DNA of 64,000 nucleotides, taken from contig CAWGVZ010000015.1 of the NCBI GenBank assembly GCA_963826035.1, forward strand, positions 620,001 to 684,000, written 5' to 3'. Positions within the stretch are counted from its first letter, which is position 1, and every line of letters begins with the position of its first letter. This DNA comes from Actinophytocola sp963826035 (GTDB lineage: Bacteria; Actinomycetota; Actinomycetes; Mycobacteriales; Pseudonocardiaceae). This document shows, piece after piece, positions 59,193 through 64,000 of the stretch. The notes under the pieces are model-generated. The model made no database searches. It saw nothing but the letters and a program-made list of their open reading frames with translations, and was not told where the DNA came from. Position numbers and translations under genes: made by a program.

Positions 59193-59948
59193 ATGATGCC
59201 GCGCGCCATCCCGGTGGGCCACCTCGACGAGGACCAGGTCCGGTCGGTGCTGCACGCGGCCATGGCCGCTCCGTCACTGCACGACAGCCGCCCCTGGGAG
59301 TTCCACTGCACCGCCACGACGATCGAGCTGCATGCCGACTGTCACCAGCTCGCCGTGCCCGCGGTCGACCCCGGGCACCGCGAACTGGTGATCTCCTGCG
59401 GGGCGGCCCTGCTGAATCTGCGCCTCGCGATCCGTGCGCTCGGGGTGCATCCCGCGGTTCAGCTGCTTCCGGATCCGCACCGACCGAACCTGCTCGCCAT
59501 CCTCCGGCCACGAGGTCACCTCGCGGTCGGTCCCGTTGACCGGGAGTTGGCCGACGCCATCTTCCGTTGTGGCACCGACCACGGACCGTTTCAGCACACG
59601 GCCGTGCCCTTGCCGGTGGTGGCCGGCCTGCGCCAGGCGGCCAGGACCGAACGGGCCTGGCTGCTCACCCTCACGGCGGCGCAGCTGCCGACCCTGCGCG
59701 ACCTGATCGACCAGGCCCAGGACCTCCATCCGCTGGTCGCGATCGTCGGCACCTTCCACGATTCGCCGCTGGCCCGGCTTCAGGCCGGCCTGGCCATGCA
59801 GCGGGTGCTGCTCGCGGCCACGGTCGCCGGGTTGTCCGCGTCCTTCCTGTCCCAGGTCGTGGTGGTGCCCGCAAGGCGCCAACTGCTGCGAGCGCTGGTG
59901 GTCGGCGGGTTGTGGCCGCAGGTGGTGCTGCGATTCGGCTATCGCTAG
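59193..59948 (+). CDS. Acg-family nitroreductase-like protein, short
   Basis: GGGAGG seven to nine bases upstream supports ATG 59193. The 251-residue protein has the Acg/nitroreductase start AAMAAPSLHDSRPWEF, ELVISCGAALLNLRLAIRALG and a C-terminal GLAMQRVLLAATVAGLSASFLSQ segment. Acg proteins, members of the mycobacterial DosR regulon, have two degenerate nitroreductase lobes (~330 residues) and sequester FMN; this one is ~80 residues shorter. It lies between the genes of a DosR/DosS-like system with a possible DosR box upstream, so it is probably induced under hypoxia or redox stress. Confidence 0.87.
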   Translation: MMPRAIPVGHLDEDQVRSVLHAAMAAPSLHDSRPWEFHCTATTIELHADCHQLAVPAVDPGHRELVISCGAALLNLRLAIRALGVHPAVQLLPDPHRPNLLAILRPRGHLAVGPVDRELADAIFRCGTDHGPFQHTAVPLPVVAGLRQAARTERAWLLTLTAAQLPTLRDLIDQAQDLHPLVAIVGTFHDSPLARLQAGLAMQRVLLAATVAGLSASFLSQVVVVPARRQLLRALVVGGLWPQVVLRFGYR

Positions 59949-59967
59949 ATCACAGGCTGGCTATCGT

Positions 59968-60023
59968 GCAGGGAACGACGCTTTCCCTGCGTTGACCGCA
60001 GTGAACGACGCCTTCCCTGCATC
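59968..60023. repeat. Convergent-gene hairpin repeat, copy 2
   Basis: GCAGGGAA (59968-59975) pairs with TTCCCTGC (59983-59990); a second small stem TGCG/CGCA (59988-59991, 59997-60000) overlaps the first right arm; a GAACGACGCCTTCCCTGC unit follows. Relative to copy 1 at 8124, three stem pairs differ with both partners changed. It lies between convergent genes, as copy 1 does. Confidence 0.72.
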
Positions 60024-60077
60024 GAGGCACCCGGCGCGGTGTCGTCGCAGGTCACGTCCGGTTCTGTCCCTGCAGTA

Positions 60078-60725
60078 CTAGGGCGTGCGGTGGCCCTGGT
60101 CCCGGAGTTCGGTGGCGAGTATGGCGGCCTGGGTGCGCCGTTGCATGCCGAGTTTGCCGAGTAGGCGTGACACGTAGTTCTTCACCGTTTTCTCGGACAG
60201 GGACATCCGCTCGGCGATCTGCCGGTTGGTCAGTCCCTCGCCGATGAGGCCCAGCAGCACCCGTTCCTGGTCGGTCAATCCGGCCAGCGGTCCGGACTCC
60301 ACCGTGTTTGGGCGCAGCCGGCTGATCAGCGCCGTTGCGGCCCGATTATCCAGCAGCGAGTGGCCCGATCCGACCGTGCGCACGGCGGAGAGCAGCGCCG
60401 ACCCCTTGATGTCCTTGATCACGTAGCCGCCGGCCCCGGCGAGGACCGCCTCCAGCATCGCGTCCTCGTCGGTGTAGGACGTGAGCATCAGGCAGTTCAG
60501 CGTGGGCTGCCTGGAGCGGAGCTCGCGGCACAGTTCGACGCCGTTGCCGTCCGGCAACCGCACGTCGACCACCACGAGGTCCGGCATGAGAGCGGGCACC
60601 CGCACCAACGCCTCGGCAACCGACGACGCCTGCCCGACCACCGTCAGGTCCGGCTCCTCGCCGAAGAGGTCGGCCACTCCCCGGCGCACCATCTCGTGAT
60701 CGTCGACGAGAAACACCTTCAGCAT
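60078..60725 (-). CDS. devR: DevR/DosR-like response regulator
   Basis: The 215-residue NarL-type regulator has a receiver domain with phospho-acceptor Asp in VVVDVRLPDGNG and Lys in VIKDIKG, and a C-terminal helix-turn-helix (LTDQERVLLGLIGEGLTNRQ, SEKTVKNYVSRLLGKLGMQR, RTQAAI) that closely follows mycobacterial DosR/DevR. The distinctive SLSEKTVKNYVSRLL recognition helix is preserved. It is the likely partner of the GAF kinase at 57326 and the likely activator of the Acg-like gene. Genes of the system are split, unlike the adjacent devR-devS pair in mycobacteria. Confidence 0.93.
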   Translation of the reverse strand: MLKVFLVDDHEMVRRGVADLFGEEPDLTVVGQASSVAEALVRVPALMPDLVVVDVRLPDGNGVELCRELRSRQPTLNCLMLTSYTDEDAMLEAVLAGAGGYVIKDIKGSALLSAVRTVGSGHSLLDNRAATALISRLRPNTVESGPLAGLTDQERVLLGLIGEGLTNRQIAERMSLSEKTVKNYVSRLLGKLGMQRRTQAAILATELRDQGHRTP

Positions 60726-60839
60726 GGGGCGCCCTCTCGACCACCGGACGGAACGTCGTCAGCGTACGGCGGCCAGAGGGGCGCACTCGCCAGGTAGGGT
60801 CGCGCCACCCGGATCTAGCAGGCTTGGAGGTCGACGGCC

Positions 60840-62510
60840 GTGGGGAGGCACTACTCGGCCAAGTCGCGTCGCAGGTCGCCCGTGATCGTGCTCAGCGTGC
60901 TGCTGGTGGTCACCCTGGTGGGCTGGGGCGCCTACGACTACCTCGCCGACCGGATCGGCGCGTCCGGGTGCGACACCACGGTGACGCTGAACGTGACCGC
61001 CTCGCCGGACGTCGCTCCCGTGGTCGCGCGGGCGGCCCGGCAGGTGGACTCGGCGGGAACCTGTTACAAGGTGCGGGTTTCCGAGGAGGAGTCGGTGCTG
61101 ACGGCCGAGTCGCTGGTGTCCGGCGGAACCGAGCGGCCCGACGTGTGGCTCCCGGAGTCGACCGTGTGGCTGCGGCGGGCGCAGGCCCGCGGCGCGTGGG
61201 ACGTTCCGGCGTCGGGCACGTCGATCGCGAGCTCGCCCGTGGTGCTGGCGGTCACCGAGAACGCGGCGACCAGGCTCGGTTGGCCCGCGACCCGGCCGAC
61301 GTGGCGGCAGGTGCTCGACGCTCCACTGACTGTCGGCATGCCGGACCCCGCCCGCGAGCCCGTGGGGGTCTCCCTGCTGTTCGGGGTGCGGGCGCTGCGC
61401 GGCGACGCACCGGATCCCGGCGCCGCGGTCACCTCGGAGCTGAGCGCGTTGTCGCGGGAGACGGTGCCCACGGTCGCGGACCTGTTCACCCGGCTGCCCG
61501 GCACCGCGTCCCCGGAGCCCCCGCTGGACGCGTTCCCGTTGTCGGAGAACGCGGTGCTGCGCCAGAACGCCGGGCTGGACAACCAGCGGCTGGTGGCGTC
61601 GTACGCGGACCCGGCGGTGCCCGCGCTCGACTACCCGTACGTGGTGCTGCCCGAGACCCCGGACGACCGGCGCGCGGCGGCCGCCGAGTTCCTCACCGCA
61701 CTGCTGTCCCCCTCGACGGCGGGTGCCCTGTCCGACGCCGGCCTGCGCACGGCCGACGGTGGGACGGGCCGCGAGCGCCCCGACGAGCACACGTCCTCGG
61801 CGCGGATGCCGCCGGTCGCGCTGCCGCCCGACGACGAGGTGGACCAGCTGCTGAACGAGTGGGCGGGGGTGAACCTCAGCGGCCGGGTGCAGGTGCTGCT
61901 CGACGTGTCGGGTTCGATGGACGAGTCGGTGCCGGGCACCGGGCGCACCCGCATGGCCGTGACGCTCGAAGCCGCCGAGCTGGGCATCGGGCTCATGAAG
62001 CCGACCACGAAGATCGGTGTCTGGCTCTTCTCCACCAAGCTCGACGGCGACCGCGACCACCGGGAACTGCTGCCGGTGGCCCCGATCGGCGACCACGTGG
62101 CCGCGGGGGCGTTGCAGGAGCTGCGCGCGGTCGAGGCCATCCCGGCCGGCGACACCGGCCTCTACGACAGCACGCTCGCCGCGTACCGGTCGGCGCGGCA
62201 GAACTTCGAACCCGGCCGCATCAACACGGTGATCGTGCTGACCGACGGGCGCAACGACGACGCCAACAGCATCACCCGCGAGGCCCTGCTGGCCGAACTC
62301 GCGAAGCTGCAGGACCCGCGCCGCCCCATCCCGATCATCGGCATCGGGATCGGGCCGGACATCGACGTCGCGGAACTGCAGGCCATCGCGGGCGCGACCG
62401 GCGGTCACGGGTTCACCACCCCGGACCCGGCCAGGATCGGCGAGATCTTCTACACCGCGCTGTCCACGCTGTTGTGCCAGCCGCCGGAGTGCCGGCCGCC
62501 CGGCGGGTGA
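60840..62510 (+). CDS. Exported substrate-binding/VWA-domain fusion protein
   Basis: GTG 60840 starts a 556-residue protein with one N-terminal membrane helix (~14-36) and an extracytoplasmic remainder. Residues ~45-310 resemble an extracellular solute-binding domain (VTLNVTASPDVAPVVARAA, PDVWLPESTVWL, SSPVVLAVTENAA). Residues ~340-545 form a von Willebrand A domain with the MIDAS motif DVSGSMD, a Thr in DTGLYD and TVIVLTDGRNDD. VWA domains bind proteins through a metal ion. This fusion occurs in actinomycetes with no settled role, and no transporter genes are adjacent. It is divergent from the DevR-like gene. Confidence 0.9.
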   Translation: MGRHYSAKSRRRSPVIVLSVLLVVTLVGWGAYDYLADRIGASGCDTTVTLNVTASPDVAPVVARAARQVDSAGTCYKVRVSEEESVLTAESLVSGGTERPDVWLPESTVWLRRAQARGAWDVPASGTSIASSPVVLAVTENAATRLGWPATRPTWRQVLDAPLTVGMPDPAREPVGVSLLFGVRALRGDAPDPGAAVTSELSALSRETVPTVADLFTRLPGTASPEPPLDAFPLSENAVLRQNAGLDNQRLVASYADPAVPALDYPYVVLPETPDDRRAAAAEFLTALLSPSTAGALSDAGLRTADGGTGRERPDEHTSSARMPPVALPPDDEVDQLLNEWAGVNLSGRVQVLLDVSGSMDESVPGTGRTRMAVTLEAAELGIGLMKPTTKIGVWLFSTKLDGDRDHRELLPVAPIGDHVAAGALQELRAVEAIPAGDTGLYDSTLAAYRSARQNFEPGRINTVIVLTDGRNDDANSITREALLAELAKLQDPRRPIPIIGIGIGPDIDVAELQAIAGATGGHGFTTPDPARIGEIFYTALSTLLCQPPECRPPGG

Positions 62511-62580
62511 CCACCGTAACGATCGCTCCTCGTCCCCGATAAGGAGGCGAGGTCGGGGCCCCGTTACGAGGAGCACTCCC

Positions 62581-64000
62581 TTGACCGTCGTCGCTCCCGC
62601 CGACCGCCCGCGCCCACTGCCGGGCCGGCCGGTGGCGCCGTCCGGACTGTCGCTGGCGGCGCTCGTCGTCGGCGGGGTGCCGTTCCTCGTGCACGCCTGG
62701 GTCGCGCTGCTGGGGTACTTCGGGCAGGACGACTTCGTCATCACCTACCGCGCGGCGAACGCGAACCCCCTCGACCTCGGCTACCTCTTCCAGGACTACA
62801 GCGGGCACGTCGCGCCGGGGAACTTCCTCCTCGCGTGGGTCGAGACGGCCGTCGCGCCACTGAACCACGCGGTCGCCACCGTGCCGCTCCTGGTGCTGCA
62901 CGGCGTCGCGCTGCTCCTGTTCTGGCGGGTCCTCACCCGGTGCCTCGGCGCGCGGTGGGCGCTCCTGCCGCTCCTCGCGGTGCTCAGCGCATCGCCGCTC
63001 CTGCTCTTCCCGACGCTGTGGTGGGCGTACGGGATGCAGTTCCTCCCCGTGTTCGTCGCGATGGCCGCCGCCCTGCTCGCGCACCTGACCTATCTCGAGC
63101 GTGGCGAGACCCGCCACGCCGTGTACGCCATCGCATGGACCGTCGCCGGGATGCTCTTCTACGAGAAGGCCGCCCTGTTCGCCGTGGTCCTGTTCGGTGT
63201 GACCCTTCTACGCGGAGACACGGTCGGCGAAGCGCTGGTCCGGCACTGGCGTGTGTGGACCGCGCACCTCGCGTTGCTCGCCTGCTACGCGACCGCCTAC
63301 TTCGCACTCACCAGCAGCCAGACCGACGGCGAACCCGTGCCGGCGCAGGAGGTCGCCGAGTACGTCTACCGCGCGATCGTCGACACGTTCCTGCCAGGGC
63401 TCCTCGGCGGACCGCTCGCGGCACCCGGCGGCGGCGCCACCTGGGCCACCCCGCCGCTCGCCGTACGGGTCGCGGCCGTCGCGATCACCGTGGTGCTCGT
63501 GGTCGCCACGGTGCTGCGGAACCGGCGGCAGGCGACCGTCGCCTGGGTGCTGCTCGGCGGCTACCTCCTGGTCGACCTCGCGCTCGTCGCCGTCACCCGG
63601 CTCTCGCTGGTGGGACCCGCGATCGGCGCCGACCCGCGCTACCTCGCCGACGCCGTACCGGTGGCGGTGCTCTGCGCCGGGTTCGCCCTGCGCGGCCATC
63701 GCCCGGGGAAGGCGCCGGTGGTCGCGGTGGCCGTCCTGCTGGTGGTCGGCGGGGTGGTCAGCTTCCTGCGGGTCGCGCCCGCGCTGCAGTTCCGGAAGGC
63801 CCGCGACTACGTGGCCACCGCCCGCGCCGCGTTGGCCGAGCGGCCCGGCATGGTCCTGTACGACACCGGCGTGCCTCGGGAGATCATGCTCGACTGGTTC
63901 ATCTTCGACGCGTTCACCTCGCGGGTGGTGGGCCTCGTGCCCGAGGCGCCCCGCTTCGACCGGCCCGCCGAGACTCTGTACCGGCTCGACGACCGGGCAG
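62581..64000 (+). CDS. Polytopic membrane protein, glycosyltransferase-C-like (partial)
   Basis: GAGGAG seven bases upstream supports TTG 62581 (MTVVAPADRPRPLPGRPV). The frame stays open to the window end, giving 473 codons without a stop. About ten membrane segments are visible. The first extracytoplasmic loop carries an acidic motif, YFGQDDFVITYRAAN, as in membrane mannosyl/arabinosyl-type transferases (GT-C fold), and later loops have FPTLWWAYGMQFLP and EKAALF. A substrate-binding C-terminal domain, if present, lies beyond the window. It may transfer a lipid-linked sugar to a cell-envelope acceptor. The assignment rests on topology only. Confidence 0.8.
   Translation, partial: MTVVAPADRPRPLPGRPVAPSGLSLAALVVGGVPFLVHAWVALLGYFGQDDFVITYRAANANPLDLGYLFQDYSGHVAPGNFLLAWVETAVAPLNHAVATVPLLVLHGVALLLFWRVLTRCLGARWALLPLLAVLSASPLLLFPTLWWAYGMQFLPVFVAMAAALLAHLTYLERGETRHAVYAIAWTVAGMLFYEKAALFAVVLFGVTLLRGDTVGEALVRHWRVWTAHLALLACYATAYFALTSSQTDGEPVPAQEVAEYVYRAIVDTFLPGLLGGPLAAPGGGATWATPPLAVRVAAVAITVVLVVATVLRNRRQATVAWVLLGGYLLVDLALVAVTRLSLVGPAIGADPRYLADAVPVAVLCAGFALRGHRPGKAPVVAVAVLLVVGGVVSFLRVAPALQFRKARDYVATARAALAERPGMVLYDTGVPREIMLDWFIFDAFTSRVVGLVPEAPRFDRPAETLYRLDDRA

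Overview
The window is high-GC DNA with strong G/C bias at third codon positions, many GTG/TTG starts, ATGA/GTGA start-stop overlaps and many secreted, two-component and TetR/LacI/LysR/XRE genes. It reads as the chromosome of a filamentous actinomycete, most likely in the Pseudonocardiales (inferred from gene content and intergenic repeat style, not from a marker gene). I see no rRNA, tRNA or CRISPR array. The left edge is intergenic; the right edge cuts a membrane-protein gene.

Layout. 0.1-3.2 kb: SDR oxidoreductase, secreted trypsin-like protease with a P-domain, and a secreted protein. 3.2-8.1 kb: a 161-bp miniature transposon, then a NarL-type two-component system divergent from an FtsX/MacB-type ABC exporter. 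8.1-12.3 kb: secreted SGNH hydrolase, a catalytically degenerate HAD protein with a small partner, a short FAD oxidase whose 3' end is rewritten by a second miniature element, and a hypothetical protein. 12.4-17.8 kb: a compact NRPS-like operon (adenylation-carrier didomain, two free-standing condensation domains, MFS exporter). 17.9-22.8 kb: a repeat-rich island with an ISAzo13-like IS (frameshifted transposase), a cyclase-family gene and an intact ISL3-family IS with 8-bp target duplication.

22.9-33.0 kb: two paralogous CocE/NonD-type hydrolases bracket a peptide-type ABC importer and a LacI-family regulator, with a LacI-type operator in the divergent promoter. This looks like one import-and-hydrolyse system. 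33.0-37.7 kb: a CTP-synthase-C-terminal-like amidotransferase with a repeat tail, a LysR regulator and remnant of a second one, an XRE regulator facing an SDR gene, and a Tat-exported beta-propeller-like protein. 37.6-42.8 kb: an extracytoplasmic flavin electron-transfer set (ApbE, FMN-binding protein, ferric-reductase-like flavocytochrome) next to an OmpR-type two-component system that is bracketed by two related hairpin elements with compensatory base changes.

42.8-47.5 kb: TerC-type membrane protein, SnoaL-like protein with divergent TetR regulator, secreted beta-helix protein, and a membrane-anchored periplasmic-binding-like protein. 47.7-54.1 kb: a 2,135-residue secreted RHS-repeat protein whose C-terminal tip combines a coiled coil, aromatic heptads and a Gly-rich hydrophobic tail, with no visible immunity gene. 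54.1-57.3 kb: FAD monooxygenase, membrane protein and TetR operon with a palindrome at its head. 57.3-60.7 kb: a DosR/DevR-DevS-like redox/hypoxia two-component system flanking an Acg-type nitroreductase-like gene. 60.8-64.0 kb: a substrate-binding/VWA fusion protein and a partial polytopic membrane protein.
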